Below are positions 9,901-18,759 of a DNA stretch of 64,000 nucleotides, piece by piece. The notes beneath the pieces were generated by a model, which was given only the letters and a program-made list of their open reading frames with translations, searched no databases and was not told where the DNA came from. The stretch covers positions 1 through 64,000 of the forward strand of contig CP026601.1 in NCBI GenBank assembly GCA_003288255.1, in the 5' to 3' direction. Source of the DNA: Clostridiaceae bacterium 14S0207 (GTDB lineage: Bacteria; Bacillota; Clostridia; Clostridiales; Clostridiaceae). The position numbers were made by a program, and so were the translations under genes. The first letter of the stretch is position 1; every line of letters starts with the position of its first letter.

Positions 9901-12457
9901 AAAAGAAATTTATAAAGAAGAAGCTGAAAATTTACAAAGTAAACTATTGAAATTTACCAATATGTTAACTAAAGATATTGATGAAGAACAATTTCAATAC
10001 TACATGAAAAGTGCGGAAGACATGGCCTTGCTTCAGATTCTTGAATTTTTAAGGGAAAATGGCATTTTTAATATACCAGACAAAGTTTATAATTATCCAG
10101 AAATATGTAAAAAGATAAATGCACGACCAGAATATTTTAAATTAATAAAAAGATGGTTAAATGCATTATATACGGCAGGATATATTGATTGTATAAATCA
10201 GGAAAACCTAAGTTATTGCGGGAAAAATATATCAATTAATAAGAAGCTTGAACAAGCACAAAAAGTTTTGAAATCAGATTATATAGAAAAGATGGGCTGT
10301 AAAATATCACAAAGTTATTTCGAAGAATCTGTAAAGAATATTAAGTTAGTGATTGATGGAACCAAAAAAGCACAAGAAATCTTATTCCCTAAAGCATCAA
10401 CAGAAACTGCCTTTAGGGTTTATCATGACAATGTTTTTTCAGAAATTATGAATCACACAATAGTACAAGGAATACTTTATATTGTTGATAGATCATTAAA
10501 GAATCATCCTGAGCATACTCTTAGAATTCTAGAAATTGGTGCAGGAACTGGTGGTACAAGCGATGAAATTTTACCACATCTTAATGGGAAAAATGTAGAA
10601 TATTATTTTACAGATGTATCTACATTTTTTCTTAATAAAGCAAAAGAAAAATACGCCAAGTATCCATGGATACATTATAAAATATTTGATATTAACAAAG
10701 ACTATAAATTACAAAATATCAATGCAGGTTCAATGGATATTATCCTGTGTGCAAATGTTTTACACGTAGCAGTTAATGGTTATGAGGCTTTTGATACATT
10801 AAAAGCAATTACAGTTCCTAACGGCTATCTTTGTATTATTGATGCAATAAAAGAATTAAATTCGTTATTAACCTCTATGGGCTTTTTATACCGTGTAGAT
10901 GCTACAGATGAAAGAAGTGAGAAAGAAGAAATATTTTTTCAACTCAATCATTGGTATCGTAACTTTAAATATGGACAGGCAGAACTTCTTTTTGAATATC
11001 CAAAACCTAATCATTTTCTTTCTTGTTGTCATCAGAAAGTATTTATAGCACGATTTAATGAAGATAGAATAACTGTCTCTGATAGTGATGTAAAAAAATA
11101 TTTAAAAGATAGACTTCCCTATTATATGATACCAAAAGAAATTAGTATGTTACTTGAACTACCAAAGACTGATAATGGAAAAATAGATAAAAAAAGATTA
11201 AAAAAGATAGCGGAAATACAAAATCATACTGTGCTTTCAAAAGAAAATATTCCACAAGGAAAATTGGAACAAGGCATCGTTAATATCTGGCAAAAAGTAC
11301 TGAATTTAGAGAAACCTATTGGACGTCACGATAACTTTTTTGAAATAGGTGGAGACTCCCTCCTTCTAGCACAAACAGTTGGAGAAATGAAAAATAGTAT
11401 AAAAGAAACAAAAAATATTGAATGGGAAACCTTAATGCGCTTAATGCTACAAAATAATACTATATATAAATTTGCTACAGCAATTGCCGATTTTAAGCAT
11501 ACATCATCTAATGATTTTGTTTTTATGACTGAATTAAATGATAGTTATACATCTAATAATACTGTAGTTTTATTTAGTGATGGAACAGGAAGATTAACAA
11601 TTTATAATGATCTTTTAGAACTTATGAAACAAAAAAATACCCAAAAGAGGATTATAGGTTTTAGTTTTACTGATTATGAAAAATATACTATTTTACAAGA
11701 TAAAATGGCAATACAAACTATAGCTTTACAATGTGCTAATAAATTAGAAAGTATGAATTTAACAGGCTTGTTAGAATTAACAGGTCACTGCTTTGGGGGT
11801 GCCATTGCTCTAGAAACAGCAAGGATTTTGAAACAACGTGGAATTAAACAAGTAAAAGTAATACTTATTGATTCAAAAAAATTTGTATCACAAATTTATT
11901 CAAAACTACTTTTTGAGAGAGGTTTTGCATTTATAGTAGGTGCAGATTTAACATCCTGCGGACATAGTATATCAACTGATATACTCTATAAAGTAATTAA
12001 GGAGTATGGAGTATCAATTACAGATGATCAATTATTAGAAGGACTTAATAACATTTTAGGCAAAAAAAATGCATATATAGATTTAATTCATGTGACTGAA
12101 AATGAAAGATTAAATAAAATCTATGATACCTTAAAAAATAATACTTTACCTTTAGTAGACAATTTTTCAAAAGCAGAGTTTTGTAAACTTTATAATATAT
12201 TTCAAAAAAGTGTTAATTCTTTTATTGAATATTCACCAGAAAATTATATAGGAGATGTATATTCTTTTGAATGTAATAGAACGAATAAAATTATTCTTTT
12301 GGACTCCCCTAAAAATCAGGACTATATTACCTATAAATATATTTTAGGAAATATAACAAAACATAGCCTACACGGAAATCATATAACATGTATGAAAAAA
12401 CAGAATGTTCTTCCAGTAGCAGAACTTTTAAATACACCAGATAGAAAGGAAAATTAA
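6989..12457 (+). CDS. NRPS module 2: docking-Cy-A(Cys)-MT-PCP-TE
   Basis: 1822 aa. Order: TubC-type N-terminal docking domain (1-55), heterocyclization domain (about 68-500), adenylation domain (A3 IIFTSGSTGTPKG near 668), methyltransferase inserted in the A domain (ILEIGAGTGG near 1180), A10 DNGKIDK near 1395, PCP GGDSL (Ser1457) and a C-terminal thioesterase. The pocket read by eye is D-L-Y-N-L-S-L-I-W, that is cysteine. The layout matches PchF and would add and cyclise a second cysteine, methylate it and release the product. Oddities: the first Asp of the Cy motif is Ser201 (SxxxxDxxS), and the thioesterase elbow is GHCFG with Cys1601 as nucleophile, Asp1628 and His1798 completing the triad. 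The stop overlaps the next start (TAATG). Confidence 0.93.
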   Translation: MKVSNLIKTYSQMGIRLWSDNEKNLHYSAVPGIMNDKIKAEMKKYKTELLEWLNQAKIKEIQHDEKTRYNKFPLTDIQSSYLVGMTNAYEYGGTDCHIYLEIPLKNMKYNQLLVAWKSIVSRHDMLRTIIRSDGYQQVYKHLDYSPNILRYNVDKRENFQYIVIKVRNDMSKRIFQANQWPMFELAITEQKEEAMLHFSISMLIADSISIGIILRELLECYQGNTLSQLDITYRDVVMYNEKRKNDPDIAQKYDIDKKYWLSKITQMPLPPKLPKNNISNTSEDIEFLHKRTVINQAIWDDVKEYAKQNQLTETCVLLTLYTDVLALWSKNQDFSISLTKMERNKSNDQVDKIVGDFTSIEILSVYKNDGNSFIERARNIQKRLWEDLEHGTYTGIEVLRELSKVQGTNVIIPYVFTSTLGINNLHNDNIDIFYRASQTPQVFVDCQIRACKDGLEICWDIRKNVFVADIAEQLFETYIEMIYGLSENKTLWNKPQYLDIPSKMREIRRIVNNTKIHYNHKSLIDDFLKNVKKAPQNTAVIFMDHSYSYQKLYDEAYRYKIALEKRNFCNGDLVGIIMKKSFEQIAAILGTLLAGGVYVPIYREQPKNRMDKILEQARIRYVIVDNDFQETFKNQELTILTVSMLSEIINIEVPDEKNIDYNKLAYIIFTSGSTGTPKGVIISHKSAMNTIDDINHRFHVTSKDMAIGISNISFDLSVYDIFGMLSAGGCLLIPTEKQNIDEIGMLIKKYPVTIWNTVPALMQQLISYLNTFNKKEDFYLRIALLSGDWIPVELYNKLKNLINDIRVISLGGATEASIWSIYHEIQEEDTTYKSIPYGKPLANQTFHVYNSRLHEVPDWTEGELYIGGTGLAEAYLNEPELTKNKFLIHPVTKERIYKTGDIGRYRPDGVIEFLGREDSQVKIHGNRIELNEIEAVMQQNKLIENAAVIVKGNIPQEYQLHGFAVPAHKGKKEIYKEEAENLQSKLLKFTNMLTKDIDEEQFQYYMKSAEDMALLQILEFLRENGIFNIPDKVYNYPEICKKINARPEYFKLIKRWLNALYTAGYIDCINQENLSYCGKNISINKKLEQAQKVLKSDYIEKMGCKISQSYFEESVKNIKLVIDGTKKAQEILFPKASTETAFRVYHDNVFSEIMNHTIVQGILYIVDRSLKNHPEHTLRILEIGAGTGGTSDEILPHLNGKNVEYYFTDVSTFFLNKAKEKYAKYPWIHYKIFDINKDYKLQNINAGSMDIILCANVLHVAVNGYEAFDTLKAITVPNGYLCIIDAIKELNSLLTSMGFLYRVDATDERSEKEEIFFQLNHWYRNFKYGQAELLFEYPKPNHFLSCCHQKVFIARFNEDRITVSDSDVKKYLKDRLPYYMIPKEISMLLELPKTDNGKIDKKRLKKIAEIQNHTVLSKENIPQGKLEQGIVNIWQKVLNLEKPIGRHDNFFEIGGDSLLLAQTVGEMKNSIKETKNIEWETLMRLMLQNNTIYKFATAIADFKHTSSNDFVFMTELNDSYTSNNTVVLFSDGTGRLTIYNDLLELMKQKNTQKRIIGFSFTDYEKYTILQDKMAIQTIALQCANKLESMNLTGLLELTGHCFGGAIALETARILKQRGIKQVKVILIDSKKFVSQIYSKLLFERGFAFIVGADLTSCGHSISTDILYKVIKEYGVSITDDQLLEGLNNILGKKNAYIDLIHVTENERLNKIYDTLKNNTLPLVDNFSKAEFCKLYNIFQKSVNSFIEYSPENYIGDVYSFECNRTNKIILLDSPKNQDYITYKYILGNITKHSLHGNHITCMKKQNVLPVAELLNTPDRKEN

Positions 12458-13566
12458 TGAAAAGATTAATAGGTGTTTTAGGTTGTGGTGGAATAATTGG
12501 ATATGCTGCTTGTAAAGAACTTTTAAAAGGATACAATGTTAAAGGGGGTCAAAGGAAACAACCTGATAAGCTACTTGGAGTTCCAGGATTTTCATGGAAA
12601 AAAACAAACTTATTTCAATTAAGCAGTCTCAGAGAATTTTGTAAGGGATGTGATGCCGTACTAAATTGTGCTGGACCCTCTTATAAAATCAAAGAAAAAA
12701 TTGCCAACATAGCACTAGAAGAAGGAGCTATTTATATTGATGTTTCAGATGTTATTTTAAACGATAAAACAGTAAAATTTAAAAAAAATGGGATATATAT
12801 TTTGGGAAGTGGTTATGTACCTGGAAGTTCTGGAATGATTCCATTTCTTATAGCTAATGATTTTAACCACATAGAAAAAATGTATTGCTTTCAAGGAGGT
12901 AGACAAAATCTTTCCAAAATAGCATTTGCAGATCTAATGATAAATTCCATTGGAAATTCAGGTTATCCAAATACGTATATACAAAATGCAAAAATTATAA
13001 AAGATAATATTAAATCTAATAAACAATATTATATACCGGGTATGAAAGAAAATGTTTTTATAAAACCTTATATTAGTACAGAATTATTAGAAGTATGTAA
13101 AGAATTGAAAATTGAAGAACTACATTGGTACAATGCAGTTCCTGATAAATTAATGATAGATATGATACAAGAATCCTATCAATCATTTACCCAATTTGAC
13201 ATTAATACTGCCATTTTAGAAGCACAAGATAAGTTAAAAGAGATCTCTAGTATTTTTGACCAAAAACAATGGTCAACTCTTGTATATGATGTATTCGGTT
13301 CTAAAGCAGGAACTTATATACGAAAACGCTATGTTATTGAATTAGAAGATAGTAATACATTTTGTGGGAAAATAGCAGCATTAACAGTAAAAAGAACATT
13401 AGAATCAAATCTTTCATCAGGAGTTTTTTGGGCAATGGAGCTTGTTAAAAATAATATACCGGAATTAAAACAATGTCTTTTAGAAAATAGCACTTATACA
13501 GAAATTCTTCTTCCTTATAATTCGGAAGAAATTTTAAGTGTAGAAATGGAGACAGATTTTATATAG
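12457..13566 (+). CDS. saccharopine-dehydrogenase-like reductase
   Basis: 369 aa, N-terminal NAD(P)-binding Rossmann fold with GVLGCGGIIG at residues 6-15. The fold and general length match the saccharopine dehydrogenase/reductase group rather than the Gfo/Idh/MocA family of PchG and Irp3. It sits exactly where pyochelin-type clusters place the thiazoline reductase and is translationally coupled to the NRPS, so reduction of one thiazoline ring to a thiazolidine is the likely role (inference). From memory, the enantio-pyochelin reductase PchK is also not of the PchG family. The product could equally reduce another intermediate. Confidence 0.75.
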   Translation: MKRLIGVLGCGGIIGYAACKELLKGYNVKGGQRKQPDKLLGVPGFSWKKTNLFQLSSLREFCKGCDAVLNCAGPSYKIKEKIANIALEEGAIYIDVSDVILNDKTVKFKKNGIYILGSGYVPGSSGMIPFLIANDFNHIEKMYCFQGGRQNLSKIAFADLMINSIGNSGYPNTYIQNAKIIKDNIKSNKQYYIPGMKENVFIKPYISTELLEVCKELKIEELHWYNAVPDKLMIDMIQESYQSFTQFDINTAILEAQDKLKEISSIFDQKQWSTLVYDVFGSKAGTYIRKRYVIELEDSNTFCGKIAALTVKRTLESNLSSGVFWAMELVKNNIPELKQCLLENSTYTEILLPYNSEEILSVEMETDFI

Positions 13567-13583
13567 TAGAAAGGAGAAATATC

Positions 13584-14282
13584 ATGTATATAAAAATTAA
13601 TGGTCTTTGCAAAAGTTATGGAACTAATGATAATAGTGTAAAAATATTAAAGGATATTAACACAGAAATTGAGGAAGGAAGAATATGTACAATATTAGGT
13701 CCAAGTGGTTCCGGGAAATCAACTTTTTTAAACATTATAGGGGGATTAGAAACTGCGGATAAAGGACAAGTAATAGTGGATGGCATAGATGTACTCTCAC
13801 AAAAAGCTGATGCTCTTACTATGTATAGAAGAAAAAATTTGGGATTTATTTTTCAGTTCTATAACTTAATACCAGATTTAACAGTTCGTGAAAATATAAG
13901 AGTATGTGAAAACTTAACGAAAGATCCATTAAATCTAGATGATTTGATAGATGTCTTAGGATTAACAGATCACAAAAATAAATATCCATCTCAATTATCA
14001 GGAGGACAACAACAAAGATGTGCAATTGCACGTGCATTAATAAAGAATCCTAAGCTACTTTTATGTGATGAACCTACAGGTGCTTTAGATTCAAAAACCT
14101 CCTATGAAATATTGGCTTTATTAGAGAAGGTTAATAAAAAATATGGTACAACAATACTTATGGTTACACATAACGAAGCAATAAAAAATATGGCTCATAA
14201 AGTGATTATTTTACGTGATGGCAAAATAGTTCAGGATTATACTAATAAAAATATTCTTTCTGCTTCTCAAATTAAGTGGTAA
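13584..14282 (+). CDS. ABC transporter ATPase (MacB/LolD/BceA type)
   Basis: 232 aa with all ATPase motifs: GPSGSGKST near residue 40, LSGGQQQR near 140, [12 protein letters not shown] near 160 and VTHN near 195. LDSKTS after Walker B is typical of the MacB/LolD/BceA group that partners FtsX-type permeases. It begins 17 bp after the reductase and ends 14 bp before the permease, so it belongs to the NRPS operon. Likely roles are export of the thiazoline product or self-protection; import of a metal chelate is not expected from this subfamily. Confidence 0.9.
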   Translation: MYIKINGLCKSYGTNDNSVKILKDINTEIEEGRICTILGPSGSGKSTFLNIIGGLETADKGQVIVDGIDVLSQKADALTMYRRKNLGFIFQFYNLIPDLTVRENIRVCENLTKDPLNLDDLIDVLGLTDHKNKYPSQLSGGQQQRCAIARALIKNPKLLLCDEPTGALDSKTSYEILALLEKVNKKYGTTILMVTHNEAIKNMAHKVIILRDGKIVQDYTNKNILSASQIKW

Positions 14283-14296
14283 AGGTGGAATAATAT

Positions 14297-16723
14297 ATGG
14301 TATTAAATAAAAGAATAAAACGAATTTTTTATAAAAACACTATAAATTATATAGCTATATTTTTATTAGTTGTTATGAGCAGTTTTTTGGTTGTTGCTTT
14401 TGGTGGAACTACCTATACAGCAAGAAAAACAGTAGAAAACAATTGGGATGTCAATAATGTTGAAAATGGTGAATTTACCACATATGTTCCCTTAACTAAT
14501 AAGGACTTAAAAAAATTAAAGGACAAGTCAGTCACAGTAGAAAAAATGTTCTATATGGACATGGAATCAGAAGAAGGAAAAACTATACGTATATTTAAAA
14601 ATAGAGATACAATTAATAAGATTCAGTTGAAAAGTGGTAAATTAGCAAAACAAAGTAATGAAATTAATTTAGAATATACCTTTGCAGATAATTTTAAATA
14701 TAAAACTGGAGATACAATTAAGGTTGGAAACTCTAACTATCAGGTTATGGGAACTTGTACAGTACCTGATTATGCGCATCGTGTACAAAATATTTCAGAT
14801 GTTGGAACAGATGAAAAGTTTGGGATTGGTTTTGTAAATACAGAAACCTTTAAAGATTTAATAAAGGATAAAAAGCTTAAAAATAAACTTGTTTATAATT
14901 ATGCTTATGTTAATCATGGAACTATAACAGATTCCAAAGTAAAGGACATGTTGTGCGAAATTCAATGTGACAAAGATTCAATTACAGATACTTATATTAA
15001 AAGTCAATTAGAAAAAATTCAAAGTACTCGTTCAAATATTGAAAATGGATTTGAAAATATATTAAATGCTTCAAAACTTTATAATAGCAACTTAGAAACA
15101 GGTGTACAAAAGGTCTATAATGGTGTAGAAAAATATTTAGATAAAACTATGAAGTACGATCTTCCTGTTTTAAAATTTTTCACAGAAAAAAGTAGAAATT
15201 CTAGAATAACTGGAATAATTCAATATAATGAACCTATGCTATCCTATGCAGTAATAGCTGGAATACTTTTATCTACTATTATTGCTTATATTCTAACGGT
15301 TTTTGCAGTTAATAATATTAAAAAAGATAGTGTTTCTATAGGAACTTTATTTTCTTTAGGTATTAATAAAAAGGAACTAATATATCATTATATGATTTTG
15401 CCTATATTAATTGTTATGTTGGGTTCTATTGCGGGTACTATATTAGGGATCAACGGTGTTACTTGGTTTATGGCTTCAAATTATTCATATCCCCTTCTTA
15501 TACCAAGCGTATCCCCAAGCTTATTAGCTTATGGTATTATAATGCCTTTAATTTTAACAGTTATAATTAATTTTTTAGTTTTAAATAAAAAGTTGTCAAT
15601 GAAACCCCTTCAAATGATGCATCCTGAAAAGTATACAGAAAATATAAATCTCCCAAAAGTAAAAGGTAAAAGCTTTGAAAGAATTTTTAAAAAGACACAA
15701 TTTTTACGTGAGAAACGTAGCTATATAACCTTATTTATGGGAATTGGCTTTGCAATCATTTTTATGATGCTAGGTCTATCACTATATAGCACTATTGAAA
15801 ACTATGCAGATAAAGTTACAGTAGATATGAAATATAACTATATGTATTTATTACAAAACCCTTTAGAAAAACAACCAGACAATACAGAAGTTAGCTACAC
15901 AAAACCATTTACAATATATTGTAAACAAGCTAAAGCAGATATGGATGTTGTTCTCCAAGGAATTAATTCTAAAAGTAAATATTTTGATTTTGCTTCTGAT
16001 TTAAAAAACGACCATAACTTAGTCTATGTATCAGATTCAGCTGTAGTAAAGTATGGGTATAGTATTGGCGACAAGATAACATTTACAGATCACTTAAATA
16101 GTCGAGATTATACATTTACTGTAGCTGGAATTGTTCCATTTAAAAATGGAATATACTTCTTTATGGATATTGATGCAATGAGAAAATATTTTAAAGTTGA
16201 TGATACTTACTATAACACATTGTTTTCTAATGAAAAAACAGATATTAAAGATACAATGTTAATAAATACAATAACAAAAAATACAATCTATGAAACCGCA
16301 AAAAGTTGGCTAAAATCAGCAGAAGCATATTTACCACTATTTTTAGGGGTCGGTGTTGTTACCTTTATAATTACAATGTATTTGCTAGTAAAAACAATTA
16401 TTGAGCATGCAACATCTAATATTTCTCTTATGAAAATCCTTGGTTATACAAATAAAGAAGTGGAAGGAATGTATTTAGACAATTTAAAATATGTTGTCTT
16501 ATTGGATATAATAGTATTTGTTCCCCTTTCAGCTTTACTAATGAGGAGCATGATTCCTTTATTAAATGCTACAATGGGATCAGGAATGGCAACTTACATT
16601 AAGCCAAGCTTCTATGTAATATTAATTTTGTTTATACTGTTGGTTTTCTATTTTATATTTACTATATTAAAATTTAAAGTAAGAAAAATTACTTTTATGG
16701 AAGTATTAAAAAATAGAGAATAA
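14297..16723 (+). CDS. ABC transporter permease, duplicated FtsX type
   Basis: 808 aa. One N-terminal membrane helix (about 12-35), a large extracellular domain (about 40-310), three helices (about 312-430), a helix near 475-495, a second extracellular domain (about 500-680) and three final helices ending in FKVRKITFMEVLKNRE. This is the doubled MacB/FtsX plan. It is the last gene of the operon and is followed by a strong terminator. It pairs with the preceding ATPase. The large external domains suggest mechanotransmission or handing a product across the envelope rather than a channel. Substrate assumed to be the NRPS product. Confidence 0.88.
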   Translation: MVLNKRIKRIFYKNTINYIAIFLLVVMSSFLVVAFGGTTYTARKTVENNWDVNNVENGEFTTYVPLTNKDLKKLKDKSVTVEKMFYMDMESEEGKTIRIFKNRDTINKIQLKSGKLAKQSNEINLEYTFADNFKYKTGDTIKVGNSNYQVMGTCTVPDYAHRVQNISDVGTDEKFGIGFVNTETFKDLIKDKKLKNKLVYNYAYVNHGTITDSKVKDMLCEIQCDKDSITDTYIKSQLEKIQSTRSNIENGFENILNASKLYNSNLETGVQKVYNGVEKYLDKTMKYDLPVLKFFTEKSRNSRITGIIQYNEPMLSYAVIAGILLSTIIAYILTVFAVNNIKKDSVSIGTLFSLGINKKELIYHYMILPILIVMLGSIAGTILGINGVTWFMASNYSYPLLIPSVSPSLLAYGIIMPLILTVIINFLVLNKKLSMKPLQMMHPEKYTENINLPKVKGKSFERIFKKTQFLREKRSYITLFMGIGFAIIFMMLGLSLYSTIENYADKVTVDMKYNYMYLLQNPLEKQPDNTEVSYTKPFTIYCKQAKADMDVVLQGINSKSKYFDFASDLKNDHNLVYVSDSAVVKYGYSIGDKITFTDHLNSRDYTFTVAGIVPFKNGIYFFMDIDAMRKYFKVDDTYYNTLFSNEKTDIKDTMLINTITKNTIYETAKSWLKSAEAYLPLFLGVGVVTFIITMYLLVKTIIEHATSNISLMKILGYTNKEVEGMYLDNLKYVVLLDIIVFVPLSALLMRSMIPLLNATMGSGMATYIKPSFYVILILFILLVFYFIFTILKFKVRKITFMEVLKNRE

Positions 16724-16785
16724 TGTTATTGCTATAATAAAAAAAGTTATAGCATATGCGGTTCAAATTTTAAATTTATATAATA

Positions 16786-16816
16786 AAAAAGCTTGGCCTT
16801 AGCCAGGCTTTTTATT
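16786..16816 (+). terminator. terminator of the NRPS operon
   Basis: Hairpin with arms AAAGCTTGGC and GCCAGGCTTT around CTTA (one G-T pair), followed by a T run. It lies 60 bp after the permease stop and also faces the convergent gene. Confidence 0.8.
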
Positions 16817-16846
16817 CTTATTAAAGTTAACTCAATACCTCAACTA

Positions 16847-17367
16847 TTATATTTTTTCTGTATTACTTAAAATCTTATTAATATACTTAAAATCAACATT
16901 ACCTTCAGTTATTTTATAATATTTAGATGACTTATATTTATCAGAGGTGGTTACTTGCATCATATTGTTATTATAAAAAGTTATTATTAATTTTTTACTA
17001 CTTTTTAATTGGTTTTTATGTTCATCATAACATTGATAGAATGTAATACAAAAGACTTCGCTTTTTTCATTTTTAGAAGCTTCTTCATTACCAATCTCTT
17101 TAAGTTTGAACTTATTTAAGTAATCTAAAATTTTTTTACTTTCTTCATTATCATTATTATAGTTTTGAGTATTTTCTTCTTTCTCGTCCTTTGATCCGTT
17201 TTTTGAAACCTGTATTTTGCCATAATTGCAGTCAGTATAACTCTTGATCATTCTCAATGAATATAAACTACCCTTTTCTTTAAAAACATAAGGATATACT
17301 TTATAACCACCTATAATGCAACAAACAACTAAAGCAATAATAATAACTTTATTTCTGTTTTTTTCAT
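16847..17367 (-). pseudogene. membrane-anchored paralogue 1, frameshifted near its start
   Basis: Third member of a tandem paralogous family with the two genes upstream of it (17424-17990 and 18039-18572). The ATG at 17367 has a GAGGTGAG site. The frame then breaks in a run of seven A (T on the + strand, 17358-17364): one more A would restore a typical N-terminus of KKNRNK, a hydrophobic helix with CCIIGGYK, and KEKGSLYSLRM joined to the open frame. The repaired product is 173 aa. The downstream open part (from 17257) is intact and similar to the siblings, with KKILDYLNKFKLKEIG in common. Either a recent mutation or a homopolymer sequencing error. Confidence 0.7.
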
Positions 17368-17423
17368 ATACTCACCTCGTATTTTTAATTATCTTCACAT
17401 TAACCAAAAAAATATTGTATACT

Positions 17424-17990
17424 TTAGATATTTACATTCTTTACACTCCTTAAAAGCTTATAAATATGCTCAAAATCAATCTTTCCATCTTTTATTTTAT
17501 AATATCTTCGTTTACTATCAGTCTTATGTCCCATAATATCATCACAATAAGAACAAATTTCTAAAGTTGAATCAGATAAGAAATCTAATTTTAAAAATCT
17601 ACTAAAATCATGATCATGCTTACACATGTCCAAACTTTGATGAAAAATAATTTCTCTAATTGTATCCTTTTTTAATCCTTGTTTTTCAAATTCACTTTCT
17701 TTTTTAAAAGCTTCTTCTCTTCCTATTTCTACAAGTTGAAATTTATTTAAGTAATCTCTAACTTCCTTGCTTTCTTTAATGCATTCTTCGTACCATACAT
17801 CTTTAATTTTTCCTTTTTTTAACTTAGAAAGTATTATAGTGTCAAAATCGAATCCATTATAATATTTACTCATCTTCAATGAATATAAATTTCCCTTTTC
17901 TCTAAAAACATAGGGATATAATTTGTATGCACCTATAATACAACATATAACTAGAATTAATACAACAAATTTATTTCTCTTTTTCTTCAT
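17424..17990 (-). CDS. membrane-anchored extracytoplasmic protein, paralogue 2
   Basis: 188 aa. A short basic start (MKKKRNK) precedes one hydrophobic helix (about 8-26, with CCIIGAYK), then a polar domain rich in Lys and Glu. Shared family blocks are KGNLYSLKMSKYY, the REVRDYLNKF(Q)LVEIGREEAF region, and a C-terminal RYYKIKDGKIDFEHI block. No lipobox is clear, so anchoring by the N-terminal helix is more likely than lipidation. The three tandem copies suggest dosage or diversified ligands. Function unknown. Confidence 0.75.
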   Translation of the reverse strand: MKKKRNKFVVLILVICCIIGAYKLYPYVFREKGNLYSLKMSKYYNGFDFDTIILSKLKKGKIKDVWYEECIKESKEVRDYLNKFQLVEIGREEAFKKESEFEKQGLKKDTIREIIFHQSLDMCKHDHDFSRFLKLDFLSDSTLEICSYCDDIMGHKTDSKRRYYKIKDGKIDFEHIYKLLRSVKNVNI

Positions 17991-18038
17991 GTTTTCACCC
18001 CATATTTACTTAATTATCAAAAATATATAATTAAGTAT

Positions 18039-18572
18039 CTAACTTTTCTTTATACTACTTAAAATTTTATTAATATAATTAAAATCAATTTTACCATTAT
18101 CTATCTTAAAATATTTAGTTGTATGATCTTTATATGAAGCAGTAATTTCTAAAGTAGAATTATTATAAAAATGTATTGTTACTACCTTACAATGGTCAGG
18201 ATCTTTTTTACATTCTTCATTGCATTGAACAAAAATAATATAAGAAATTTCAGGTTTTTCATTTTGCTTTTCATTTTCGAAGGCTTTTTTGCTACTTACC
18301 TCTATAAGCTTAAATGTATTTAAATAATCTAAAATTTCCTTACTTTGTTTTTCACAATCATTAAAGGCTTCATTACGGACTTCCTTCACTTCCCTTGTCT
18401 TCCTTCCAAAAACCTGAATCCCATCATAATGACAATCCTTAAACTCTTTACTCATCTTCAATGAATACAAATTACCTTTTTCCTTAAAAATACGAGGATA
18501 TAATTTATAACCCCCTATAATACAACATATAATACAAAGCATAACAACAAATTTATTTCTCTTTTTTTTCAT
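18039..18572 (-). CDS. membrane-anchored extracytoplasmic protein, paralogue 3
   Basis: 177 aa and first of the tandem trio in transcription order. The N-terminus is nearly the same as paralogue 2 (MKKKRNKFVVML, then CCIIGGYKLYP), with the common blocks KGNLYSLKMSKEF, KEILDYLNTFKLIEV and KYFKIDNGKIDFNYINKIL. The middle differs and contains more cysteines (C-x2-x-C-K pattern around EECKKDPDHCK). It has a GGGGGTGT-type site upstream. Function not recognised. Confidence 0.75.
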   Translation of the reverse strand: MKKKRNKFVVMLCIICCIIGGYKLYPRIFKEKGNLYSLKMSKEFKDCHYDGIQVFGRKTREVKEVRNEAFNDCEKQSKEILDYLNTFKLIEVSSKKAFENEKQNEKPEISYIIFVQCNEECKKDPDHCKVVTIHFYNNSTLEITASYKDHTTKYFKIDNGKIDFNYINKILSSIKKS

Positions 18573-18759
18573 ACATACACCCCCTAATTTCTTTTATTAT
18601 ACACGATATTTATTCAGAATATAAAGAAAATTATTTGTAATTATTCTCATTTTTTAGAAAATAGATATAAATAATTAAAATTTAAAAGGGAGCATAGCTC
18701 CCTAACATGTATAAATAGTTAAACACAAGTATTTACTTTTTCTTGCTTCATTACCAAAA

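Noticed and set aside
16847-18572. Lipoprotein assignment for the three paralogues
   Set aside because: The CC pair after the helix does not follow a lipobox (needs L-x-x-C with small residue before Cys), so simple membrane anchoring is more likely.
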